In this document: in pieces, positions 1 through 5,806 of the stretch
Layout of the letters: each line of letters begins with the position of its first letter
Position numbering within the stretch: the first letter of the stretch is position 1
Source: RGIG9041 sp045593905
Lineage (GTDB): Bacteria > Bacillota > Clostridia > Oscillospirales > QAKW01
Assembly: GCA_045593905.1 (NCBI GenBank)
Contig: JAZNXL010000056.1
Location: forward strand, 1-8,462
Length of the DNA stretch: 8,462 bases
Direction of reading: 5' to 3'
Translations under genes and position numbers: made by a program
The notes under the pieces: model-generated
What the model was told of the DNA's origin: nothing
The model's input: only the letters and a program-made list of their open reading frames with translations
Database searches by the model: none

Positions 1-2
1 TA

Positions 3-245
3 AACAAAAAACGTTATACTGAAAACGGCATATATGATTTAATAAAAAAATATAACTTATTTTATCAATATGTTGGTAGACACATTTATATTACTAATAT
101 CAAAATAAACTTAAATTGTGAACAACATCAAGATTTTGTATACGGTGGTAAAAGAATAAATAAAGACGGCTATAATCAAGGTGGTAGCAATGTTTATGTT
201 GTAATAGAAAAATGGTTAAATGAAATAGGAGCAAACAATGAATAA
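3..245 (+). CDS. 3' end of an unknown protein (truncated by window edge)
   Basis: An open frame enters from the left edge and ends at TAA 243-245, giving about 80 residues with no in-frame ATG, so the start lies upstream of the window. The fragment is polar and lysine/asparagine/tyrosine-rich and ends near VVIEKWLNEIGANNE. I do not recognise a family; it does not resemble the phi29 DNA polymerase C-terminus. Its last 8 bases overlap the ATG of the next gene at 238, and that gene's Shine-Dalgarno (AGGAG, 227-231) lies inside it, a typical phage operon arrangement that supports the frame being real. A minus-strand frame over 100-345 covers this area but is a shadow. Confidence 0.6.
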   Translation, partial: NKKRYTENGIYDLIKKYNLFYQYVGRHIYITNIKINLNCEQHQDFVYGGKRINKDGYNQGGSNVYVVIEKWLNEIGANNE

Positions 246-426
246 AGCAAAGAAGACATATGCAAAGAAATGCAAAAGCAAAATTGTTACATTTTATATT
301 AAAGACAAAGAAATATACGAGTATGCAAACAGCATTAACTTTCAAGAATACGTAAAAACATGTTTACGTGTACAATTAGCATTTGAAAAAGCAATAAAAG
401 AATATCAAGGAATAAGAGAGGCATAA
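238..426 (+). CDS. Small basic protein, ribbon-helix-helix-like
   Basis: This 62-residue protein has a lysine-rich N-terminus, then KIVTFYI (a possible beta strand), then two predicted helices separated by a short turn (about KDKEIYEYANSI and NFQEYVKTCLR). That strand-helix-helix order and size fit ribbon-helix-helix DNA-binding proteins common in phages and plasmids, but the assignment is from pattern only. If right, it would act as a dimeric DNA-binding regulator. The start is set by AGGAG at 227-231 with a 6-base spacer. It overlaps the preceding gene by 8 bases and sits 2 bases before the next ATG, so all three are probably co-transcribed. Existence of the gene is much surer than its function. 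Confidence 0.65.
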   Translation: MNKAKKTYAKKCKSKIVTFYIKDKEIYEYANSINFQEYVKTCLRVQLAFEKAIKEYQGIREA

Positions 427-428
427 AC

Positions 429-1034
429 ATGGCAAAAGAAACATTTTATAAAATCAAGAATGGCCAAAAAGTAAAAATGACAAGTAGAGAAGTTAAGCAA
501 TATATCATGAAGCAAAATAAATGGACAAGCGAACAATACAATAAGCAATATGATATATTACGCAATAAGTTAAGAGCGTTTGAGAGTTATGAACGCATGA
601 GCGGTAAAGATGTACAAACACAAAGCGTACAAAGTTTATTATTTAAGGAAGCCAAAGCAAAGAAGCGTGAGGGTGCAAACTATAAGCCGTCAATTAAGAT
701 GCAGCGCATAAGAAGTTTTACAAGCGTAAGTAGTGGCAAAGCCGGCCAAAAAGCATTAACCGGTAAAAGATACATGCAACGTCGTACAGCTTCATATGAA
801 GATGCAACATATAAACAATTTAGCGGTTTTATTGATAATAACCCGCAAGCAAAGTTTATTTATGAGAGTATCAAAGACCCTATAAAACGTGAACAAGCAT
901 TAATAGCATACGCGGAAAAGGTAAAAGCAAGAATTAATGAACAAGACGAAGTAGAAGAAGCGGAAGCAATACCATATGGCGAAACATACGGCAGCGACAC
1001 GGCATTTGATTTTGATATTACACCATATTTGTAA
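429..1034 (+). CDS. Basic 201-residue protein, candidate terminal protein for protein-primed replication
   Basis: The start is set by AGAGAGG at 415-421 with a 7-base spacer. The first about 130 residues are strongly basic with many Lys, Arg, Ser, Thr and Tyr, including a serine/threonine stretch (SFTSVSSG) and a basic run around KRYMQRR; residues about 130-170 are probably helical; the tail (about 171-201) is acidic. Terminal proteins of phi29-like phages are roughly 200-270 residues, basic and very diverged, and carry the Ser/Thr/Tyr hydroxyl that primes DNA synthesis. Size, charge and position next to an SSB-like gene fit that role, but I see no diagnostic motif and the DNA polymerase is not in the window. 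Alternatives are another DNA-binding early protein or an internal virion protein. The role is inference. Confidence 0.45.
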   Translation: MAKETFYKIKNGQKVKMTSREVKQYIMKQNKWTSEQYNKQYDILRNKLRAFESYERMSGKDVQTQSVQSLLFKEAKAKKREGANYKPSIKMQRIRSFTSVSSGKAGQKALTGKRYMQRRTASYEDATYKQFSGFIDNNPQAKFIYESIKDPIKREQALIAYAEKVKARINEQDEVEEAEAIPYGETYGSDTAFDFDITPYL

Positions 1035-1042
1035 ATTAGGTA

Positions 1043-1071
1043 TTGCATAATTTAAAAGAACATATTAAAAT
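1043..1071 (+). promoter_or_regulatory. Possible sigma70-type promoter for the SSB-like gene
   Basis: TTGCAT (1043-1048) is followed after 17 bases by TAAAAT (1066-1071). The -10 matches the consensus at five of six positions and the spacing is ideal, but the -35 matches at only three. It lies in the AT-rich gap after the 201-residue gene. Transcription would start near 1078, directly at the GGGAGGGG and the structured leader that follows. In DNA this AT-rich, such a match can arise by chance. Confidence 0.35.
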
Positions 1072-1078
1072 TAATTAT

Positions 1079-1164
1079 GGGAGGGGCATTTGTGTGTTTA
1101 TGCGTGAGCGCAGTTTTACTCCTGTTGATGCGCGGGAAATTAAATGCACAAATCTAATAGGAGG
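1079..1164 (+). promoter_or_regulatory. Structured leader of the SSB-like gene with possible SD-sequestering pseudoknot
   Basis: Bases 1088-1100 pair with 1141-1153 over 13 consecutive positions: 11 Watson-Crick pairs and two G-U wobbles. Inside are two mutually exclusive hairpins: TGCG 1101-1104 with CGCA 1109-1112, or GCGCA 1108-1112 with TGCGC 1129-1133. The enclosed CTCCT (1119-1123) is complementary to AGGAG (1159-1163), part of the AGGAGG Shine-Dalgarno (1159-1164) of the gene at 1174. The long helix plus this pairing would make an H-type pseudoknot hiding the ribosome site. A second purine run, GGGAGGGG (1079-1086), lies just before the helix. The complementarities are seen in the sequence; regulation is inference. 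No known riboswitch class was recognised. Confidence 0.45.
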
Positions 1165-1173
1165 TAAACGCAC

Positions 1174-1410
1174 ATGAAAGACACACCATTATTAAGCATC
1201 TTTGGCGCAAAGGTAAGCAAGGACGGCAAACGTCTTGTATTATCTCTTGTAAGTGGTGAGGGCGAAAGCAAGACATATTACAACACATGTATTAAACTTG
1301 ACAATAGCCAAAAGACACATGCCAAAGTTGAAAAAGACGGCAAGCACGCCATTATTAAAGTGGTAATGTTGGAAGACAAACCAGCACAAAATGACGACAC
1401 GCCATTTTAA
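1174..1410 (+). CDS. Small single-stranded DNA-binding protein (SSB-like)
   Basis: This 78-residue protein has alternating short hydrophobic strands (LLSIFGAKV, RLVLSLVSG, KTYYNTCIKL, HAIIKVVML) joined by charged turns, consistent with a compact OB fold. It ends in PAQNDDTPF, which closely resembles the acidic DDIPF-type tip that bacterial and phage SSBs use to recruit partner proteins. A protein-primed phage needs such a protein to coat displaced strands during replication; phi29 encodes one as gp5 (124 residues), so this one is short. The start is set by AGGAGG 1159-1164 with a 9-base spacer. It is flanked on both sides by structured noncoding DNA, unlike every other gene here, suggesting separate control. 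The identification rests on the tail motif and fold pattern. Confidence 0.6.
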   Translation: MKDTPLLSIFGAKVSKDGKRLVLSLVSGEGESKTYYNTCIKLDNSQKTHAKVEKDGKHAIIKVVMLEDKPAQNDDTPF

Positions 1411-1427
1411 ATGATACTATGCCACAA

Positions 1428-1520
1428 TAGCCACTAACGCGCTATACGGGCTAACGTCATGAAACGACGCCGTATATATTGCCTTTTGACCCGCTATGTT
1501 ATTGTAGTGCAATGTATAGC
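1428..1520 (+). ncRNA. Candidate structured RNA between SSB-like and scaffold genes
   Basis: No gene-like frame is visible here. Hairpin 1 is TATACGG 1443-1449 with CCGTATA 1470-1476, a five-base bulge GCTAA (1450-1454), then CGTC 1455-1458 with GACG 1466-1469, closed by the loop ATGAAAC. Hairpin 2 is GCTAT 1493-1497 with ATAGC 1516-1520, a small internal loop, ATTG 1501-1504 with CAAT 1510-1513, and the loop TAGTG (1505-1509). The 5' strand TAGC (1428-1431) complements GCTA in the bulge, and the adjoining CACTA (1432-1436) complements the whole loop TAGTG. Hairpin 2 abuts the terminator stem. A weak extended -10 (TGATACTAT, 1412-1420) could start an RNA near 1427. It may instead be an mRNA 3' end or a leader for the capsid genes. 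Confidence 0.35.
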
Positions 1521-1567
1521 AAACGCCCTAAACACATTAAAATTGTCTGTTTACGGGCGTTTTATTT
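1521..1567 (+). terminator. Rho-independent-type terminator or attenuator before the late genes
   Basis: AAACGCCC (1521-1528) pairs with GGGCGTTT (1555-1562), and the stem extends inward with TAAACA (1529-1534) and TGTTTA (1548-1553). This gives 14 base pairs with one bulged C (1554) and a 13-base loop, followed by TATTTAATT. The stem is strong; the T tract is interrupted. It lies only 15 bases before the scaffold ATG and no promoter is evident between them, so late transcription must read through it or begin upstream. It may reduce or process late transcripts rather than stop them fully. Confidence 0.7.
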
Positions 1568-1582
1568 AATTGAGGTAAACAC

Positions 1583-1885
1583 ATGAACGAAGAAGAATTA
1601 AAGGCCAAAGAAGAAGAATTAAAGACCAAAGAAGAAGAATTAAACGCACGTGAAGAAGAATTAAACGCACATGCGGAAGACACCGGCGCACTTGTTAAGC
1701 AAGTAAAAGACGAATACGACGCCAAATTATTAAAGCAACATGATGCGTACGAAAAACGTTTAAAGGAACGTGAAGCAGTTATTAAACAATTGTTGAGTAA
1801 TGACGGCGACGCCAACACACCGCCACAAAATACAATTGTTGATAAAATAAACGCGCGAAGAAGCGCACAAAATAAAAAATGGTAG
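1583..1885 (+). CDS. Head scaffolding protein, phi29 gp7-like
   Basis: This 100-residue, highly charged, mostly helical protein lies immediately before the major capsid gene, the place and size of the phi29 scaffold (gp7, 98 residues). Scaffolds fill the prohead during assembly and leave on DNA packaging. Residues 3-30 are four copies of a seven-residue unit EEEL(K/N)xx, a perfect heptad periodicity that predicts a coiled coil, followed by more helix to about residue 72 and a proline-containing linker. The basic C-terminus (VDKINARRSAQNKKW) could be the part that contacts the capsid protein. GAGG at 1572-1575 sets the start with a 7-base spacer. The stop is TAG. The assignment rests on context, size and coiled-coil character, not sequence identity. 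Confidence 0.75.
   Translation: MNEEELKAKEEELKTKEEELNAREEELNAHAEDTGALVKQVKDEYDAKLLKQHDAYEKRLKEREAVIKQLLSNDGDANTPPQNTIVDKINARRSAQNKKW
1589..1672 (+). repeat. Four tandem 21-base repeats in the scaffold gene
   Basis: Four direct 21-base units, each GAAGAAGAATTAA followed by eight variable bases, encode the heptads EEELKAK, EEELKTK, EEELNAR and EEELNAH. The exact match of repeat length to one coiled-coil heptad means gain or loss of a unit would keep both the reading frame and the helix register. Confidence 0.9.
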
Positions 1886-1898
1886 AGGACACGAAAAC

Positions 1899-3113
1899 AT
1901 GGCACAAGTAACAACAATTGACATTACTACGCTATTAGGAAGTGAAACATTTCCCGTTAACGCGAATGACGTTTACGGCCTTGTTGAAACAATAGCGCAG
2001 CAAAACATTAGAGCGGTTAAGTCAAGCAACCGCATTGAAGATGCTTTCTATGACTATGTCGTAGACAACGGCGCAGTTATTGAAGAAGCAATCATTGCAA
2101 TGGCTGACAAACAAGCATTTGTAAAAACCGGCAACCCTAATTTAGCACCAAAAGACCCAACATTAGCGGTTAAGTACTTTAACAATTGGGAAGCAAAGCA
2201 ATTTCAAACTACATTAAGACGTAGCGACATTAGAAAAATCATTGCTGATAAAGGCACCGGCTTTGACGAAGTAGTAAGCGCAATTCTTGCAACATTAAGC
2301 GAGGGCGAGGGCTATGACGATTACAAAGCAATGCGCGATATTCTAAACGACGCTACAAACGTAGGTTATGACATGAGCGCAAGCGGTGGTATTTTTGAGG
2401 GTAAAACACCAAAGAATATGAAAGGCGTAATATATTGCATGCGTGAAATGTACAATGCATTAAAGGCAACAAACCTTATTGGCCTTGATGCCGAAGACGG
2501 CATATTACAAGCAACACCGGTTGAAGACATTAGAATTGCAGTCAGCGAAAGTTTATTAAACTTAATTGACGTTGTAGAATTAGCAAACACATTTAATCTT
2601 GAAAAAGAAGAATTATTCGGCAAACTTGTTGTAATACCTTTTGAATTAGAAGATTATGACAAAGCGCGTATTGTAGTATATGACCGCAAGGCATTAGGTA
2701 GAGGCACACGCCTTTTTGAATACTCACAAGACGTAATAGGTAAGGGCTTATATACTAACCATTACTTAACTACTGAAAGATGCTACTTCTATAATGGTTT
2801 ATTTAAGTGTGTTTCATTAGACGTTACAAGCGCACTTGAAAGCGAAGAAGCAAGCATCATGGAAGCAACCGAATATTACGACATTACCGAAACTTTAACC
2901 GGCTGTACTTCTTCAAATACAGCATCAACAATTATTGAGGGTAAAACATTTAAAGCGACTTACACAGCAGCAAGCGGCTACACATTAGCCGGTGCAACAG
3001 TTAGCGTTACAATGGACGGCGACAGCGTAGCAAACGCATATGACAATGGCGTTGTAACAATTGCAAATGTAAGCGGCGACATTGTAGTAACAATTACAGC
3101 TGTTGAATTATAG
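1899..3113 (+). CDS. Major capsid protein, phi29 gp8-like, with C-terminal Ig-like domain
   Basis: This 404-residue protein forms the icosahedral shell. Residues about 1-325 fit the HK97-fold capsid protein of phi29-like phages (gp8, 448 residues): the segment VVELANTFNLEKEELFGKLV (about 225-244) parallels the phi29 region [20 protein letters not shown], and aromatic residues near RCYFYNGLFK occupy the place of the phi29 YYYHVWQTL region. Residues about 326-404 form a separate, threonine-rich beta domain containing ATYTAASGYTLAGATVSVTM, typical of bacterial Ig-like surface repeats; phi29 gp8 also ends in a BIG2 domain exposed on the capsid. AGAGGA at 1884-1889 sets the start with a 9-base spacer, overlapping the scaffold stop. 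The gene ends in TAG, 11 bases before the connector. Confidence 0.88.
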   Translation: MAQVTTIDITTLLGSETFPVNANDVYGLVETIAQQNIRAVKSSNRIEDAFYDYVVDNGAVIEEAIIAMADKQAFVKTGNPNLAPKDPTLAVKYFNNWEAKQFQTTLRRSDIRKIIADKGTGFDEVVSAILATLSEGEGYDDYKAMRDILNDATNVGYDMSASGGIFEGKTPKNMKGVIYCMREMYNALKATNLIGLDAEDGILQATPVEDIRIAVSESLLNLIDVVELANTFNLEKEELFGKLVVIPFELEDYDKARIVVYDRKALGRGTRLFEYSQDVIGKGLYTNHYLTTERCYFYNGLFKCVSLDVTSALESEEASIMEATEYYDITETLTGCTSSNTASTIIEGKTFKATYTAASGYTLAGATVSVTMDGDSVANAYDNGVVTIANVSGDIVVTITAVEL

Positions 3114-3124
3114 GCGGTGCAAAC

Positions 3125-4027
3125 ATGGCTAAAAGGAAGATAAAAGACCTTTGCGCCGTAGGTGCAAGACCCTACGGCGTATATAGCCGCTTTGAAGAAT
3201 ACTTAAACTTACTTATGAACGCCGTAAAAATTGTTGGCAAAGACGACGTACAAATAAGTTTTGAAGTTGAAACATTTGTAAAGCGTGGTTTATTTGAAAA
3301 TGGCTCAATGGGCTATGACAAAATCACGAAAAAATGGTATTACGTATATGGGCAAGGCCTTAACGAATACGGCAACCCAACCGCACTTATATTTGTAACA
3401 GCAAACGGCAAGACATTAACAAGACCGGCATATTATGAAGCTGAAGAAGACGGCGCGTATAAGGTTGACGCTTTACCGGTAAATATGAGCATGGCACAAT
3501 TGATAAAAGAGTGCACCGACTTTATGACAAATTGTGATATAGCAATGCGCCAAAACCTTGAAGCATGCAAAACGCCTTATATTGTCGTATGTAAAAACGA
3601 AGATTTGCGCTTATCATTTGAACAAGCTTTACAACAAAAAATATTAGGGCAAGCATGTATTGTTATAAGCGAAGATTTAGGCGACGGCCTCAAAGCCGTT
3701 GACATTGGCGTAAATTATTTAGTTGATAAGTTCGCCGAAGCACGCGACACCGAACGCGACACGCTACTTACAAAGCTAGGTATTTTAACAGCAAACACCG
3801 ACAAAAAAGAGCGTATACAAAGTGCGGAAGTTAACGCATCATTAGGGCAAGCAAGCGACTATATTTATTTATTAATAGACACATTTAATAAGCAATGTGA
3901 ATATTATAACTTACCATTTGAAATGCAATTCAATGGAAGTATGGAAGAAATCTATTTAAACGAAGAAAACAACGACGTTGACGTTAACGAAGTTGAAGAA
4001 GAAAACGAGGGCATTAACAATGATTAA
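3125..4027 (+). CDS. Head-tail connector (portal, upper collar), phi29 gp10-like
   Basis: At 300 residues this matches the phi29 connector gp10 (309 residues), a dodecameric ring at one vertex through which DNA is packaged and released. Evidence includes an N-terminal helical region (YSRFEEYLNLLMNAVKIVG), a beta-rich middle with the aromatic segment KKWYYVYGQG, and the C-terminal block LLTKLGI followed by KKER (residues about 214-230), which closely parallels the LGI...KKER segment conserved in this family. The C-terminus is strongly acidic (EENNDVDVNEVEEENEG). The start has a GGCGGT-type ribosome site just after the capsid stop. The last 8 bases overlap the next gene's start, implying translational coupling. 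In phi29 the connector follows the tail knob; here it directly follows the capsid gene. Confidence 0.88.
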   Translation: MAKRKIKDLCAVGARPYGVYSRFEEYLNLLMNAVKIVGKDDVQISFEVETFVKRGLFENGSMGYDKITKKWYYVYGQGLNEYGNPTALIFVTANGKTLTRPAYYEAEEDGAYKVDALPVNMSMAQLIKECTDFMTNCDIAMRQNLEACKTPYIVVCKNEDLRLSFEQALQQKILGQACIVISEDLGDGLKAVDIGVNYLVDKFAEARDTERDTLLTKLGILTANTDKKERIQSAEVNASLGQASDYIYLLIDTFNKQCEYYNLPFEMQFNGSMEEIYLNEENNDVDVNEVEEENEGINND

Positions 4028-5036
4028 TTACGAAACAATATTAAGTGCATATGACAATAAAATAACATTAATGAAGTGGCTTAATAAAGTACAAGAAGCG
4101 TTACAAAATGCATCACTTGCAAGCGTAAATGTTAGTCAACCAACAGCAAGCACAGCCGTATTAACATTTGTTTTTGCGGACGGAAGCACACTTTCAAGCC
4201 CTACGCTATCATTACCGGCGGGACCACAAGGACCGCAAGGCGTACAAGGTCCACAAGGACCACAAGGCGTTAAGGGTCCAAAGGGCGACACCGGCGCGCA
4301 AGGTCCAAAGGGCGACGACGGCACAAGCGTACGTATTCTTGCGGACGCCGACGCATGCACACAATTAGGCGACGGCTACATAGACGCAAACGGCGATTTA
4401 CAAGTATTAACAAATCTTGACCCTAAAACATTTACAAACGCCGGTCATATTCAAGGCCCGCAAGGACCAAAGGGCGACAAAGGCGACACGGGAACACAAG
4501 GCCCGCAAGGCATACAAGGCGAAACCGGCGCACAAGGCCCACAAGGTATACAAGGCATACAAGGCGAGCAAGGACCAAAGGGCGACACGGGCGCAACGGG
4601 TGCAACCGGCGCACAAGGACCGCAAGGCGTTAGCATTACAAACGTTTCTATTAATGCATCTAACCACTTAATCGTTACACTATCAAACGGCACAACAATT
4701 GACGCCGGCGAAATACAAGGCGGTGGCGGTGGTGGCGCTTCTATTGGTGGCGGTTATACATTAGAAAACAACGGCAGCGGTCATTATTATATAATGATAT
4801 TAGGAAACTTAAACAATGTTTATGGGTGGCATTATGGTTTAGACCCTGACATATTTGATTATGCTACTAATATATCACTTTTAATAATTTGGCATTCTTT
4901 TGGCGACCCAACATATATTACGCCAAATACTTTATTTGGTTATGACGGAACGCAAATAACTACATCTAATATTTCAAGTTATCAAGGCAAATTACTTTAT
5001 TTGAAAGGTAATTGCGAAATTACATATGTAGATTAA
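4020..5036 (+). CDS. Collagen-like fibre protein (head or tail fibre)
   Basis: The start is taken as ATG 4020, not the in-frame ATG at 3978, because GAGG at 4007-4010 lies 9 bases before it and it gives an 8-base overlap with the connector stop. The 338-residue product has an N-terminal region (LMKWLNKVQEAL helix, then a short beta unit) that may anchor it to the virion, a first Gly-X-Y block (about 68-101), a 44-residue spacer (TSVRILADADACTQLGDGYI onward), a second longer Gly-X-Y block (about 146-202), a glycine-only stretch, and a C-terminal globular domain rich in Tyr, Ile and Asn. Collagen-like fibres trimerise and usually hold a receptor-binding tip. Whether it is a head fibre (like phi29 gp8.5) or a tail appendage cannot be told from sequence. 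Confidence 0.85.
   Translation: MINYETILSAYDNKITLMKWLNKVQEALQNASLASVNVSQPTASTAVLTFVFADGSTLSSPTLSLPAGPQGPQGVQGPQGPQGVKGPKGDTGAQGPKGDDGTSVRILADADACTQLGDGYIDANGDLQVLTNLDPKTFTNAGHIQGPQGPKGDKGDTGTQGPQGIQGETGAQGPQGIQGIQGEQGPKGDTGATGATGAQGPQGVSITNVSINASNHLIVTLSNGTTIDAGEIQGGGGGGASIGGGYTLENNGSGHYYIMILGNLNNVYGWHYGLDPDIFDYATNISLLIIWHSFGDPTYITPNTLFGYDGTQITTSNISSYQGKLLYLKGNCEITYVD
4221..4322 (+). repeat. Collagen-like repeat block 1 (Gly-X-Y)
   Basis: Eleven consecutive Gly-X-Y triplets plus one closing Gly, mainly GPQ, GPK, GVQ and GDT, encoded by imperfect 9-base units such as GGACCACAA. It predicts a triple-helical shaft. The same DNA creates long shadow frames on both strands. Confidence 0.95.
4455..4625 (+). 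repeat. Collagen-like repeat block 2 (Gly-X-Y)
   Basis: Nineteen uninterrupted Gly-X-Y triplets, including GPQ, GIQ, GDT, GAT and GET, separated from block 1 by a 44-residue non-collagen spacer. The C-terminal half contains KGDTGATGATG. The near-identical 9-base units make this stretch prone to length change by recombination or slippage. Confidence 0.95.
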
Positions 5037-5047
5037 GAGGTACAAGC

Positions 5048-5281
5048 ATGAATAATATATTATTAACAAGTGAAATTGCAGTAAGTAGCGTTACAAGTGG
5101 CACAATTGCATACGCCGTTGACGCAAGCCCATTATTAACCGCATTAATTACATTTGGCGTTAGTATTGTAACGCTTGTAGGTGGCGAAATAGTAAAATAT
5201 TTAGTTGCTTACTTTAAGAAGAAAACGAAAGAGTTAAACGGCGACGAAGAAGCCGAAAAACAAGACGAAAAGGACAAATAA
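5048..5281 (+). CDS. Small membrane protein, holin-like
   Basis: AAGAGG at 5035-5040 with a 7-base spacer selects ATG 5048; the in-frame ATG at 5012 would lie inside the fibre gene without a site. The 77-residue product has a weakly hydrophobic N-terminus, one clear membrane segment (about residues 28-46, LLTALITFGVSIVTLVGG) followed by a hydrophobic or amphipathic helix to residue 56 (IVKYLVAYF), then a highly charged cytoplasmic-type tail (KKKTKEL...EEAEKQDEKDK). Size, one to two membrane segments and a charged tail fit phage holins, which open the inner membrane to end infection. No endolysin adjoins it, and it sits among tail genes, so a different membrane or virion role is possible. It ends 2 bases before the next gene. 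Confidence 0.6.
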   Translation: MNNILLTSEIAVSSVTSGTIAYAVDASPLLTALITFGVSIVTLVGGEIVKYLVAYFKKKTKELNGDEEAEKQDEKDK

Positions 5282-5283
5282 AC

Positions 5284-5805
5284 ATGGCAAAATATACAAT
5301 GTTATTTGCCGACTATTTAGAAAGGGGCGGCGCTTTGCCGTCTTCTTTTTCTTTAATAACCGGCTTTGAAGATTTATTTAAAAAACATTATTGCGACAAA
5401 GAATTGGGCTTTGAAACCGAATTATTATTCGCAATAAAACTTGAAGAATACGCCGGCATTTATATGAAATTATATGCCGACAAATTAACACGATTAACGG
5501 CCGCATTTGGTTTATTTGATGCGGGCGCAAAAGTACGTTATACGGAAGAATACAAAACGTTTACGGGTGGCGCCCAACATGCAGAAACAACCGAATTGCC
5601 ATTTGATAGCACAAGCGCCGACCCGTCATTATTAAATGATAGTGACGAATACGAAAACAAAGACACAAGGGCAAACACCGAAACCGAAACCGGCGGAACG
5701 CTTGACGAGTTACAAAGACGTTTAGAGTATGTAAACACAAAAGCGCATAGCATTATAAAAGATTTATTAAACGAGTTTAAACCTTTATTTATGGGGGTTT
5801 ATTAG
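5284..5805 (+). CDS. Lower collar protein, phi29 gp11-like
   Basis: The lower collar joins the connector to the tail knob. The 173-residue protein has the family's N-terminal signature in FEDLFKKHYCDKELGFET (about 28-45), followed by a long helix-forming segment (LLFAIKLEEYAGIYMKLYADKL) that matches the gp11 pattern of a helix ending in an aromatic/LY motif. The middle (about 95-140) is acidic, Ser/Thr/Asn-rich and probably disordered. The end, IIKDLLNEFKPLFMGVY, is a conserved-looking helix with an FMG-aromatic terminus. It is much shorter than phi29 gp11 (293 residues), with the loss in the middle; no frameshift is seen. AGGA at 5271-5274 sets the start with a 9-base spacer. The stop TAG is 1 base before the next ATG. 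Confidence 0.72.
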   Translation: MAKYTMLFADYLERGGALPSSFSLITGFEDLFKKHYCDKELGFETELLFAIKLEEYAGIYMKLYADKLTRLTAAFGLFDAGAKVRYTEEYKTFTGGAQHAETTELPFDSTSADPSLLNDSDEYENKDTRANTETETGGTLDELQRRLEYVNTKAHSIIKDLLNEFKPLFMGVY

Positions 5806-5806
5806 T

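Noticed and set aside
100..345. Minus-strand 81-residue hydrophobic frame
   Set aside because: It is the complement of two A-rich + strand genes with a good overlap and ribosome site; it is the only minus-strand candidate there and has no promoter or site.
1428..1520. tRNA or a known self-cleaving ribozyme (twister, hammerhead)
   Set aside because: No cloverleaf or T-loop is present. CTAACG and ATGAAAC look like pieces of twister or hammerhead cores, but the other conserved strands are missing or in the wrong order.
1486..1520. Promoter TTGACC...TATAGC inside the structured region
   Set aside because: The spacing is about 23 bases, too long for a sigma70-type promoter, and both elements fall in or next to paired RNA segments.
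1537..1917. Minus-strand 126-residue Ser/Leu-rich frame
   Set aside because: It is the antisense of the tandem GAAGAAGAATTAA heptads in the scaffold gene and reads through the terminator stem.
3978..4019. Longer 5' extension of the fibre gene
   Set aside because: ATG 3978 would overlap the connector by 50 bases and lacks a suitable site, whereas ATG 4020 has GAGG at a 9-base spacing.
4136..4693. Several overlapping frames on both strands across the fibre gene
   Set aside because: They arise from the Gly-X-Y repeat DNA; their translations are low-complexity Cys/Pro, Lys/Ala or Leu/Arg strings and no ribosome sites precede them.
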